In this document: positions 42,445-50,118 of the stretch, piece by piece
Layout: every line of letters begins with the position of its first letter
Position numbering within the stretch: position 1 is the first letter of the stretch
NCBI RefSeq assembly: GCF_937903345.1
Contig: NZ_CALCZQ010000007.1
Coordinates: 1 to 64,000, forward strand
Source of the DNA: an uncultured Emticicia sp.
Lineage (GTDB): Bacteria; Bacteroidota; Bacteroidia; Cytophagales; Spirosomataceae
Length of the DNA stretch: 64,000 bases
Direction of reading: 5' to 3'
Notes under the pieces: generated by a model
The model's database searches: none
Told to the model about the DNA's origin: nothing
Seen by the model: the letters and a program-made list of their open reading frames with translations, nothing else
Program-made: the position numbers and the translations under genes

Positions 42445-43437
42445 TTAATAACGGTCAACTTTTAAAGAAGAAAGTCCACTATCTACATTCAAGTAAATTT
42501 TTTTGGTGGCTTTATCGAAACCTTTCGTTTGCCAAACTCCATCTTTTATTTTCTCGAAATTATCAAAATCTTTGGAGTTTAATGCTCCGTCCATCTTGAT
42601 TTCACAACCTACACTTTCAGGAACTTTGATTTTTACACTTGCCACACCAGATTCAATATCAATATCTACTTTATCTTGTTTATCTCCCAATTTTATATCG
42701 ATCGATGCCGCCCCAGTTTCAATTTCAAGTTTCTTTACTTTGTAATTCGAAAAATCGAAATCTAATTCACCCGCACCAATTCCCATTTCAATATTCCAAA
42801 TGGGCGAGGTACTTAGCTTTATTAATACATTATTATTAATTTTATACTCTTCTCCAAAGTTAAAGTCTCTGGCTTTTTTATCTTTCATCGAAAAGTTAAT
42901 AACTTTATTTTCTGTATTCGTTTCTTCTTCAAGAGTATAGCCATTTTTAAAATTTAGGAAAGTTGTAGCTTCAAAAAGTCGGTTTGGAGATTCTTCCAAA
43001 TCAAATTCGGCTGCTCCACCACCAAGTCTTAAAGTGGCTTCTTTTACCTCAGGCGTCATTTCAACAGCAAAATATTGCTTATTCCTATTACCTTTAGTTG
43101 TATCTGATTTTGATGAATCATCATCGTCAAAATCATCTATGTCTATATTGATTCCATCGCTGATTTCGTCTTTTATTTCTTTTACACCATCATCCACACA
43201 AGTAAAGATTCCGAGCGGAATGGCGAATGCAATCAAAAGTGCCGAAGTGGCGTTATAAATACTTTTTTTGTGACTAAAAAAAGCTGCTACACCAGCTAAA
43301 ATCAACATTATCGGCCAAAATTGAGCAATTTTGCGGAATGTCCAATTTAACTCAAACCAATCAAGGTTTGTGCCAAGAAACAAAAAGCCCAACACGATAA
43401 GTATAGCTCCCCAGAAAATATTACTTTTACGTTCCAT
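42445..43437 (-). CDS. LiaF-like toast-rack protein with LiaI-type membrane domain
   Basis: This is a 330-residue envelope-stress protein. Three or four N-terminal helices (FWGAILIVLGFLFLG, FWPIMLILAGVAAFF, ALLIAFAIPLGIFTC) form a LiaI/LiaF membrane region. An acidic linker (IDIDDFDDDDSSKSD) leads to a C-terminal beta 'toast-rack' domain (about 150-330) with repeating strands such as ELDFDFSNYKVKKLEIETGAASIDIKLGD. In Firmicutes such proteins restrain or respond to membrane-stress signalling. It lies downstream of two PspC genes on the same strand, with a terminator hairpin in between that may lower its expression. Confidence 0.85.
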   Translation of the reverse strand: MERKSNIFWGAILIVLGFLFLGTNLDWFELNWTFRKIAQFWPIMLILAGVAAFFSHKKSIYNATSALLIAFAIPLGIFTCVDDGVKEIKDEISDGINIDIDDFDDDDSSKSDTTKGNRNKQYFAVEMTPEVKEATLRLGGGAAEFDLEESPNRLFEATTFLNFKNGYTLEEETNTENKVINFSMKDKKARDFNFGEEYKINNNVLIKLSTSPIWNIEMGIGAGELDFDFSNYKVKKLEIETGAASIDIKLGDKQDKVDIDIESGVASVKIKVPESVGCEIKMDGALNSKDFDNFEKIKDGVWQTKGFDKATKKIYLNVDSGLSSLKVDRY

Positions 43438-43472
43438 GTTTTTATTTTGATTAAAAAATTGTAATTTGAAGT

Positions 43473-43510
43473 AAAAAATCCTGCAAGTTGTTTGAAATGC
43501 TACAGGATTT
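43473..43510 (-). terminator. Terminator hairpin between the PspC and LiaF-like genes
   Basis: On the minus strand AAATCCTG (43510-43503) pairs with CAGGATTT (43483-43476), with an inner GCA/TGC pair, and is followed by a T-run (TTTTTT to 43473). It is a partial stop inside the cluster. Confidence 0.65.
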
Positions 43511-43515
43511 GAATT

Positions 43516-44025
43516 TTACAAACTTGAAGAACTATCGTTATTCGTAAAATTCGTAAAGTTATCGTCTTTTCTATCTTTAACTATAAGCCAAACTCCAATA
43601 CCAATCAAAATAAGAGGCCACATCTGACCGATATAACGAAATAAGTTAATATGAAAAAATGTTTTGAAAGAAAAGATAATACCCAAAATTATAAGTACTG
43701 CCCCACCTACTAAATTGTTTTTTTGATTGTGACTGCTCATAAAAGTAAAATTTGAAGTTTGAGAATTAATATCAATTGTTGAATTGAACGTTTGTGAGTC
43801 TCCTATTCCAGAAGAGCCATAATCATATTTTACAGGCAAAACCACCCACAAGATAAAGTAGGCAAAGAATGCAGGAACAGGAGTGAAAAACAATAATACA
43901 AAAACTACTCGAATTAGAGAAACATCTATATTAAAATACTCAGACAGACCTTGCGAAACTCCACCGAGCATCGCTTGACGGTTTTTGATTCTATATAAAT
44001 TAGTACCGCCCAATTTCTTTTCCAT
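43516..44025 (-). CDS. PspC domain protein with LiaI-like tail
   Basis: This is a 169-residue membrane protein. Residues 1-65 are a PspC domain (LYRIKNRQAMLGGVSQGLSEYFNIDVSLIRVVFVLLFF, then YFILWVVLPV). Residues 100-150 are two further helices (LVGGAVLIILGIIFSF, MWPLILIGIGVWLIV) like LiaI. PspC proteins sense or transmit membrane stress. It begins with MEKKLGGTNLYRIK, nearly the same as the next-upstream gene (MEKRLGGTPLFRIK), so the two are a tandem duplication that diverged in the tail. Confidence 0.9.
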   Translation of the reverse strand: MEKKLGGTNLYRIKNRQAMLGGVSQGLSEYFNIDVSLIRVVFVLLFFTPVPAFFAYFILWVVLPVKYDYGSSGIGDSQTFNSTIDINSQTSNFTFMSSHNQKNNLVGGAVLIILGIIFSFKTFFHINLFRYIGQMWPLILIGIGVWLIVKDRKDDNFTNFTNNDSSSSL

Positions 44026-44044
44026 ATTTTTAATAGTCTATATT

Positions 44045-44077
44045 AAGGAAGCCATCCCTTAGAGATTAGGCTTCCTT
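44045..44077 (-). terminator. Hairpin between the two PspC genes
   Basis: AAGGAAGCC (44045-44053) pairs perfectly with GGCTTCCTT (44069-44077) around a 15-base loop. There is no long T-run on the minus strand, so it may be an attenuator or RNA-stability element. Confidence 0.5.
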
Positions 44078-44096
44078 TGAGGTTGTTAATTTACAG

Positions 44097-44324
44097 TTAG
44101 TAATTAACGATTGTTATTTGTGCTGACTCTTTAGTTGGCATCACAATCCAAAGAATAATGTAAGGAATAATCGCAGGAATTGGAGTAAAGAATGCTCCTA
44201 CCAACAATACTCGTACGAGTGTTACATCAAGATTGAAATACTCAGCTAAACCAGCTGCAACACCACCAATCATTTTTTTTGATTTAATTCTAAATAGCGG
44301 AGTGCCGCCCAATCGCTTTTCCAT
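44097..44324 (-). CDS. Short PspC domain protein
   Basis: This is a 75-residue PspC protein: MEKRLGGTPLFRIKSKKMIGGVAAGLAEYFNLDVTLVRVLLV, then one hydrophobic segment ending in PYIILWIVMP. The frame is open to 44423, but the extra 33 residues are unlike the family, so I use the ATG at 44324. It heads the envelope-stress cluster, with a promoter about 70-100 bases upstream. It matches the N-terminal half of the next gene and lacks the LiaI-like tail. Confidence 0.9.
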   Translation of the reverse strand: MEKRLGGTPLFRIKSKKMIGGVAAGLAEYFNLDVTLVRVLLVGAFFTPIPAIIPYIILWIVMPTKESAQITIVNY

Positions 44325-44391
44325 TGTCTTATTATTGTTTATATATTTAATTTTTCTTTTAAATCGACCCTCGTTTGGGTGATTGACGAAA

Positions 44392-44424
44392 CAAACATAT
44401 AGGTGAAAGACGGTACTATGCAAT
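44392..44424 (-). promoter_or_regulatory. Predicted promoter of the PspC/LiaF cluster
   Basis: On the minus strand TATGTTTG (44399-44392) is a perfect TAnnTTTG box, and ATTG (44424-44421) lies 21 bases upstream. The leader to the ATG at 44324 would be about 60 bases. Confidence 0.5.
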
Positions 44425-44596
44425 ACAAACTACATGAATGGAAAAAAATAATGTCAAAGGGATTTTTTTAATGAGGATTTTGGAAAAAAATGTAGGAATG
44501 GTAAAATTTTGGGGATGAAATGTAGTTTAACTAAACTTTGTGAAAATGTACAGCTCAAGATAAAGGAAATACAATAGATATTCGAGCGTTTCTGAA

Positions 44597-45202
44597 CTAG
44601 CAATCTTCTTCTAAAACTTCTAGAATTTCACTCAATTCATCATAATATTTATATCCTGGGCGAATTTCGCTGCTTCCTTTCAATGCAATTCCTTTGATTT
44701 GCATTTCTTCGAGAAGTTCGTTTACATTTTCGGCATTAATTCCAAAATCTAAAATTACAGGATAATTAAAGGCATATTCTTTGATTGTATAACGTGCAAA
44801 ATCTGAAAAATCGCCTCCATCGACCAAAAAGAACTCAACAAATTGAGAATAACGCTCTAAATAATCTTCAAAGTGGTCATTGTCAAATTCAAGTTTTAAA
44901 ATAATTGGTTTCCCCAAATCAGCAATTTGTGGTAAAAGTCCTGCCTCTGAAATTTGAAGAATATCTATTTCATAGGCATCAATCATATCCTTTACTACTT
45001 CATAATTAGCACTTTGAGTTTCACCAACTATTTGTACTCCAGCCACCCATGATTTTATTTCTTTCATTTTTTCGGCTGAAGTATAATCTGTCGAAAATTT
45101 ATCCATCACAAAACCAATCATTTCTACGCCCATACCAGCACAATAGCGTGCATCAGACAAATTGGTTATATTACCTACCTTAACGATTGTTTTTAATGAC
45201 AT
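44597..45202 (-). CDS. TrpF-like beta/alpha-barrel protein lacking the catalytic Cys
   Basis: This is a 201-residue protein similar overall to phosphoribosylanthranilate isomerase: KTIVKVGNITNLSDARYCAGMGVEMIGFVM at the start, ILQISEAGLLPQI, EFFLVDGGDF and a phosphate-site-like GINAENVNELLEEM...GIALKGSSEIRPGYK. In true TrpF the start reads KICG with the general-base cysteine; here the equivalent is K8-V9-G10-N11, so the cysteine is absent. It therefore probably does not isomerise phosphoribosylanthranilate. No other trp gene is nearby. It diverges from mnmA. Confidence 0.78.
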   Translation of the reverse strand: MSLKTIVKVGNITNLSDARYCAGMGVEMIGFVMDKFSTDYTSAEKMKEIKSWVAGVQIVGETQSANYEVVKDMIDAYEIDILQISEAGLLPQIADLGKPIILKLEFDNDHFEDYLERYSQFVEFFLVDGGDFSDFARYTIKEYAFNYPVILDFGINAENVNELLEEMQIKGIALKGSSEIRPGYKYYDELSEILEVLEEDC

Positions 45203-45229
45203 TGCCTTTTTGATTTACGTTTTCGAAAA

Positions 45230-45313
45230 CCTCAACTTCAAACTGTATCTTCAGATCTACTCAGCTAATTGATAAAACTGAGATCCGTAACAGATTTAAT
45301 CGAAACCTTGAGG
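45230..45313. repeat. Long imperfect inverted repeat in the TrpF-like/mnmA gap
   Basis: CCTCAA...GATCTACTCAG (45230-45264) opposes CTGAGATC...CCTTGAGG (45278-45313). End blocks match and the centres align only with gaps. In-phase heptads are suggested (read on minus: AGATCTG, AAGATAC, AGTTTGA, AGTTGAG). It is the least regular of the class. Confidence 0.5.
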
Positions 45314-45384
45314 CTGTTGAAGTTTATTTCTAATTCTATATCTCAAAATTACCTAAGAACTATTCATAATCAAATTCTGTTGAC

Positions 45385-45392
45385 TATTTTTG
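45385..45392 (+). promoter_or_regulatory. Candidate -7 box for mnmA
   Basis: TATTTTTG is a perfect TAnnTTTG match. I see no convincing -33 box. It would give a leader of about 75 bases containing two small hairpins. Confidence 0.35.
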
Positions 45393-45421
45393 TGAAGTAA
45401 ACAATTCTTCATATTTAATTA

Positions 45422-45463
45422 TTAATTGTGCTTAAGCACTAAAACGGTTGGCTTTGAACCAAC
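45422..45463 (+). repeat. TTAATTGTGCTT[T/A]AGCAC element and second hairpin before mnmA
   Basis: TTAATTGTGCTTAAGCACTAA (45422-45442) matches the element before rhlE at 19 of 21 positions and contains the perfect palindrome GTGCTTAAGCAC (45428-45439). A second hairpin follows: GTTGG (45447-45451) with CCAAC (45459-45463), 12 bases before the ATG. Confidence 0.65.
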
Positions 45464-45475
45464 GCAGTAAACAAA

Positions 45476-46606
45476 ATGAGCAAACACGGAAGGATTTTAG
45501 TCGCCATGAGTGGTGGCATCGATAGTTCGTTGGCAGCAGTAATGCTTCACGAAGAAGGCTATGAAGTAATAGGCATGACCATGAAAACATGGGATTATGC
45601 TTCATCTGGAGGTAGCAAAAAAGAAACAGGATGTTGCAGTCTTGACTCTATCAACGATGCACGAAACATTGCCGTAAATTTAGGTTTCCCGCATTATATA
45701 TTGGATATTCGAGAAGAATTCGGTGATTATGTTATCGATCACTTCACCGGTGAATATTTAGAAGGCCGTACACCAAACCCATGTGTACTGTGTAATACAC
45801 ATATCAAATGGGATTCACTGCTTCGTCGTGCAGACAAGCTTGATTGCGAATTTATTGCCACTGGACACTACGCAAACGTACGTGAAGAAAACTCAAGATA
45901 CATAATATCGAAAGGTACTGATACCTGGAAAGACCAAAGTTATGTGCTGTGGGGAGTTTCTCAGGAAAGTTTGGCACGTACAAAATTACCATTGGGATAT
46001 TTGAAAAAATCAGAAATTCGAGAAATGGCAACTCAAAAAGAATTCTATGACTTGGTAAACAAAAAAGAATCTTACGAAATATGCTTCGTGCCTGACAATG
46101 ATTATAGAGGTTTTTTAAAACGACGAGTTGAAGGTTTAGAAGAAAGTGTAAAAGGAGGAAATTTTGTTTTGGAAGATGGAAAAGTAGTAGGCAAGCACGA
46201 AGGTTATCCTTTTTATACGATTGGACAAAGAAAAGGCTTAGGAATTGCTTTCGGAACGCCTATGTTTGTTACCGAAATCAGGAAAGATACCAACGAGGTT
46301 GTTTTGGGTCACGAAAAATCATTGGATAAAGATGGCATGATGGTTGGCAAAATCGTTATGCAAAAATATGCCGATTTGAATGGTTTGAGTTTGGAAACGA
46401 ATACCAAAATCAGATACAAACACGAAGGTTCACCAGCCACTATTACCCAAGAAGGAGACAAAATGAAAGTAATTTTCAACGAACCCGTCAGCGGAATTGC
46501 CCCAGGACAAGCAGCAGTTTTTTATGAAGGCGAGGACGTTGTTGGTGGTGGATGGATTACAAAAAGTTTCAATCAAAACTCAGTTTTTGATCAAATACAG
46601 AAATAA
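45476..46606 (+). CDS. mnmA: tRNA 2-thiouridine(34) synthase
   Basis: This enzyme installs the 2-thio group on wobble U34 of tRNA-Lys, -Glu and -Gln, using ATP and a persulfide sulfur. It has 376 residues: PP-loop SGGIDSS (12-18), the catalytic pair C103 (NPCVLCN) and C203 (YEICFVPD), and the conserved GHYA. The C-terminal domain has GIAPGQAAVFYEGEDVVGGGWI. The intact pair supports full activity. Its leader shares an element with rhlE, another RNA-related gene. Confidence 0.96.
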   Translation: MSKHGRILVAMSGGIDSSLAAVMLHEEGYEVIGMTMKTWDYASSGGSKKETGCCSLDSINDARNIAVNLGFPHYILDIREEFGDYVIDHFTGEYLEGRTPNPCVLCNTHIKWDSLLRRADKLDCEFIATGHYANVREENSRYIISKGTDTWKDQSYVLWGVSQESLARTKLPLGYLKKSEIREMATQKEFYDLVNKKESYEICFVPDNDYRGFLKRRVEGLEESVKGGNFVLEDGKVVGKHEGYPFYTIGQRKGLGIAFGTPMFVTEIRKDTNEVVLGHEKSLDKDGMMVGKIVMQKYADLNGLSLETNTKIRYKHEGSPATITQEGDKMKVIFNEPVSGIAPGQAAVFYEGEDVVGGGWITKSFNQNSVFDQIQK

Positions 46607-46645
46607 ATTTTAGTAAAAAAACCAATTTTGTTCAAATAATTTAGT

Positions 46646-46689
46646 GTAAGGCTACTTAAATTCAAAATATTAAGTAGCCTTACTTTTTT
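46646..46689 (+). terminator. Terminator after mnmA
   Basis: GTAAGGCTACTTAA (46646-46659) pairs perfectly with TTAAGTAGCCTTAC (46670-46683) around a 10-base loop, followed by six T. Confidence 0.92.
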
Positions 46690-46738
46690 AATAAAAGATT
46701 TCGATTTTTATTTCGTTATTTATATAAAACTCTATTTA

Positions 46739-48376
46739 ATGCTTATGAAACTTTTATTATTCGGTTTACTAATAATCACCTCCTATAAAACATCCGCACA
46801 AAACCAATACTTTGTACTTTTTAAAGACAAAGCAAATTCTCCATACTCAGTTTATAGACCAAAGGAATTTCTATCCGACCGCTCAATCAAACGGCGTACG
46901 AATCAAAAAATAGCAATTACTGAGCATGACCTCCCTCCCAATCCAAACTATATAGCCGAAATAGCCCAAACTGGGGCAAAAATATTATATAAATCTCGTT
47001 GGATAAACGGTGCTTTGATTCAAACCGATGCAGCTACTTTGACAAAGATTCTTAAGTTTTCGTTTGTACGTGGTTTAGAAGGAAAAGGTGATATTCGAAA
47101 TACTCGTCTGAATGGCGAAAATAAACCATCAGAAACAAGAGATAAATTCGGAAACGAAGGCGTTTCGGACAATGGTCTTTCGCAAACGCAACTAGCAATG
47201 CTAGGAGCAGATAAAATGCACACAAAAGGTTATCGTGGTGAAGGAATGTTGATTGGTGTTTTAGATTCTGGATTTCTTAATTCTAATAAATTGAGCTTTT
47301 TTGCCGATTTATTCAATGACAAAAGAGTGATTGGTACTTGGGATTTTGTGAATAATGAAGCAAACGTTTACAATGACCATAATCACGGAACAAATGTTTT
47401 ATCTTGCATGGCTGCATTTGAAAATGCCAAAATTGTAGGCACAGCCTATAAAGCCAGTTATTTATTATTAACAACAGAAGATGTATCTTCCGAAACAAAG
47501 CGTGAAGAAGCTAATTGGCTTTTCGGTGCCGAAATGGCTGATAGTGTGGGAGTTGACGTAATTAATACTTCGCTTGGTTATACTGAATTCGATAATCCAG
47601 CTCAAGATTATAAATATACAGATATGAACGGCGATCGTGCTTTGGCCACACGTGCTGCCGACTGGGCTGCTCAAGTTGGAATTTTAGTAGTTGCCTCTGC
47701 AGGAAACGAAGGAAGTGGAAGCTGGAAATACATCGGAACACCCGCAGATGCTGATTCAATAATTGCCGTTGGTGCGGTCAGTAGTTCACAAAACATTGCT
47801 TCTTTTAGTTCTTATGGACCATCTGCTGATGGGCGAGTAAAACCAGAGCTTTCCGCTCAAGGAGCAAATACTACAATTGGAAATACTAATGGAACTATTG
47901 GATTAAGTAATGGAACCTCATTTTCATCTCCATTGATAGCTGGTTTTGCAGCGAGTTTTTGGCAAGCATTTCCAAGTTTAACCAATATGCAGGTTAGAGA
48001 ACTTTTGATTCGTTCGGCAAGTCAGTATACCAACCCTGACAATCGTGTTGGCTACGGAATACCAAATTTCGATAAGGCTAATGAATTGGCCGAATTAGAG
48101 GCTCTTATTAATGAATTAAAAAAATCAGGTCAAGAAGTGATCGTTTTCCCAAACCCTATAAATGATGGATCGAGCACGAAAGTTTGGGTTTTGAAAAATG
48201 ATGCCGGTACAAACTTTGAATACTCGATAAGCGATTTGACAGGAAAAATACTTTGGAATTTGAGTTCAAAAGAAAGTAAAATCACACTTCCAAGTATTTC
48301 TGGTTTACCACTTTCCAATGTAGTTTTGAAAGTTACTGCCGAAAACTTAAAGTATTCTACTAAAATCATAAAGTAA
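46739..48376 (+). CDS. S8 family serine peptidase with T9SS C-terminal tail
   Basis: This is a 545-residue exported subtilase. The signal ends near TSAQ (residue 21), and an inhibitor-like prodomain follows (residues 22-115, YFVLFKDKANSPYS and KRRTNQKIAITEHDLP). The catalytic domain has D176 (IGVLDSGF), H216 (YNDHNHGTNVLS), oxyanion N323 (ASAGNEG) and S394 (NGTSFSSPLIAGF). From about residue 468 there is a type A T9SS sorting domain (VIVFPNPINDG, FEYSISDLTGKIL, NVVLKVTAENLKYSTKIIK). It should be secreted across the outer membrane by T9SS. A second ATG at 46745 is an equally possible start. Confidence 0.94.
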   Translation: MLMKLLLFGLLIITSYKTSAQNQYFVLFKDKANSPYSVYRPKEFLSDRSIKRRTNQKIAITEHDLPPNPNYIAEIAQTGAKILYKSRWINGALIQTDAATLTKILKFSFVRGLEGKGDIRNTRLNGENKPSETRDKFGNEGVSDNGLSQTQLAMLGADKMHTKGYRGEGMLIGVLDSGFLNSNKLSFFADLFNDKRVIGTWDFVNNEANVYNDHNHGTNVLSCMAAFENAKIVGTAYKASYLLLTTEDVSSETKREEANWLFGAEMADSVGVDVINTSLGYTEFDNPAQDYKYTDMNGDRALATRAADWAAQVGILVVASAGNEGSGSWKYIGTPADADSIIAVGAVSSSQNIASFSSYGPSADGRVKPELSAQGANTTIGNTNGTIGLSNGTSFSSPLIAGFAASFWQAFPSLTNMQVRELLIRSASQYTNPDNRVGYGIPNFDKANELAELEALINELKKSGQEVIVFPNPINDGSSTKVWVLKNDAGTNFEYSISDLTGKILWNLSSKESKITLPSISGLPLSNVVLKVTAENLKYSTKIIK

Positions 48377-48435
48377 ACTCTTTAAAGATTCATAATGATT
48401 TGAAACTTATCAGCTTTCAAAACCTTGTATTTTTC

Positions 48436-48975
48436 TTAAAAAATTTTCCTTACCATTCGCATGATTGACTCAGCATCATTGTGTTCGGCTATTTTTTCGA
48501 GTAAAACCCAAGCCAAATCGTTCGATTCTTCCGTTATGATTAATTGTTCATTCATATCGGCTTCAATCAAAAAACGAATATCGTAATGTAAGTGTGCTGG
48601 AAGGCCTTTCATTTCTGGTATCTGATGAACATCAACATCATAAATTTCTACTTCGCCATGAACAACTTTTAAATTTTCGAGTCCAGTTTCTTCATACGCT
48701 TCCTTTAAAGCAACATTTAAAACATCAGGATCACCATCACAATGGCCTCCAGGCTGAAACCATCGATTTAGTTTTCGATGGTGCATCATCAATACATGTG
48801 TTCTTGCAATATTTACTATCCAGGCCGAACCAGTTACGTGGCCAATTAATAGTTCACGCTTAAAACAATCCTGATTTGTTTTCACAAATTCAATCGTTTC
48901 ATTTCTCATTTTCAACTCGTTTTCATTAATCGGTGTATGCTTTTCTAGCAAATCAAGTAACAACTTTCGGTGCAT
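48436..48975 (-). CDS. NUDIX hydrolase
   Basis: This is a 179-residue NUDIX-fold pyrophosphatase. The Nudix helix region is FQPGGHCDGDPDVLNVALKEAYEETGLENL (about 74-103), with KEAYEETGL as the REUxEExGU part. The usual glutamate upstream in the box is replaced in this stretch by DPD, a variation I have seen in related sequences and not necessarily inactivating. The substrate is unknown. It diverges from the DUF2911 gene across a 66-base gap holding a TATATTTG -7 box for the latter. Confidence 0.88.
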   Translation of the reverse strand: MHRKLLLDLLEKHTPINENELKMRNETIEFVKTNQDCFKRELLIGHVTGSAWIVNIARTHVLMMHHRKLNRWFQPGGHCDGDPDVLNVALKEAYEETGLENLKVVHGEVEIYDVDVHQIPEMKGLPAHLHYDIRFLIEADMNEQLIITEESNDLAWVLLEKIAEHNDAESIMRMVRKIF

Positions 48976-48992
48976 TTTTGGAGTTTTATACG

Positions 48993-49000
48993 TATATTTG
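48993..49000 (+). promoter_or_regulatory. Candidate -7 box for the DUF2911 gene
   Basis: TATATTTG is a perfect TAnnTTTG box 42 bases before the ATG at 49042. The -33 element is unclear (TTTC at 48965-48968 is slightly too far). Confidence 0.4.
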
Positions 49001-49041
49001 TACGAATTTAGTTCATCAAATCAACAAAATCAGTCAAACTA

Positions 49042-49920
49042 ATGAAAAAAATTGCTCTATTGGCACTAAGTTGCTTATTATCAGGTACTTCAATTTTTGC
49101 ACAAATCACCCCAGCTCCAAGCCCAGGAGCGGCTATTTCGCAGGTAGTTGGATTAACCAAAATATCAATTGATTATTCACGTCCATCATTAAAAGGTCGT
49201 GAGATATTCGGAAAACTAATCCCTTTCGATAAAGTATATCGTACAGGTGCGAATAGCTCTACAAAAATCGAAACAACTGGTGATATTACTGTTCAAGGTC
49301 AAGTTTTGAAGGCTGGAAAATACTCAATTATGTCAATTCCAAATCAAACAAATTGGACCATTATTTTTAGTAAAAAACTTGACGTAACTGAGCAAAATTA
49401 TTCAGCATCTGACGATGTTTTGCGTGTAACAGCTCGCCCACAAGATATTTCATCAGTAGAAACGCTAACTTTCGATTTTTCGGAAGTAAAAGAAGATGCA
49501 GCTATATTAAGCTTCTCTTGGGAAAAAACTAAGGTTTCATTAGCAATTGGTGTTGATAATGTTGCGGCTATCGAAAATGCGGTTGCTCAAAAAAACAATG
49601 AAGCTTCTAATACTTTCCAGCAAGCAGCCGATTATATGTTGCAAAAAGGAATGGATTTAAATAAAGCCTTAGTTTTGGTTGATAAATCTTTGGCATTGCG
49701 TGAAAACTTCCGTAACAACTGGATCAAAGCACAAATATTAGATAAACTTGGAAAATCTTCGGATGCACTTGGGTCTGCTTTAAAAGCTCAATCTCTTGGT
49801 GCTGGTGATGTTTCATACCAATTCTTTAAGGATGGCATAGAAAAAGGCATCAACGAAATCAAGGCAAAAATCCCTGTTTCTGCTCCAGTTGTAGAGACTT
49901 CTAAGAAAAAGAAAAACTAA
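49042..49920 (+). CDS. DUF2911 domain exported protein
   Basis: This is a 292-residue exported protein, signal to about SIFAQ (residue 21). The DUF2911 domain covers about residues 25-190: SPGAAISQVVGLTKISIDYSRPSLKGREIFGKLIPFDKVYRTGANSSTKIE, LKAGKYSIMSIPNQTNWTIIF and VLRVTARPQ. A helical, TPR-like C-terminal part follows (ADYMLQKGMDLNKALVLVDKSLALRENFRNNWIKA). The family is common in Bacteroidota and its function is unknown. It is followed by a perfect 14-bp hairpin terminator. Confidence 0.88.
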   Translation: MKKIALLALSCLLSGTSIFAQITPAPSPGAAISQVVGLTKISIDYSRPSLKGREIFGKLIPFDKVYRTGANSSTKIETTGDITVQGQVLKAGKYSIMSIPNQTNWTIIFSKKLDVTEQNYSASDDVLRVTARPQDISSVETLTFDFSEVKEDAAILSFSWEKTKVSLAIGVDNVAAIENAVAQKNNEASNTFQQAADYMLQKGMDLNKALVLVDKSLALRENFRNNWIKAQILDKLGKSSDALGSALKAQSLGAGDVSYQFFKDGIEKGINEIKAKIPVSAPVVETSKKKKN

Positions 49921-50010
49921 TACCTCGTTTATGTTCGGCAACAAGTTTACACCTGATTCGGTATGTCGATTAGTTGTTTTCCTCACCGCTCAAACTCCGA
50001 ATGTATTATA

Positions 50011-50050
50011 AATTGTGGCACAACTTTTCAGTTGTGCCACAATTGTTTTT
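50011..50050 (+). terminator. Terminator after the DUF2911 gene
   Basis: AATTGTGGCACAAC (50011-50024) pairs perfectly with GTTGTGCCACAATT (50031-50044) around a 6-base loop, followed by GTTTTT. Confidence 0.88.
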
Positions 50051-50118
50051 AGACCTTATTAAAACAAATTTATCAATATTATTTATAAAAATTCGTTAGT
50101 TTTAAAAAAATTATCTCG

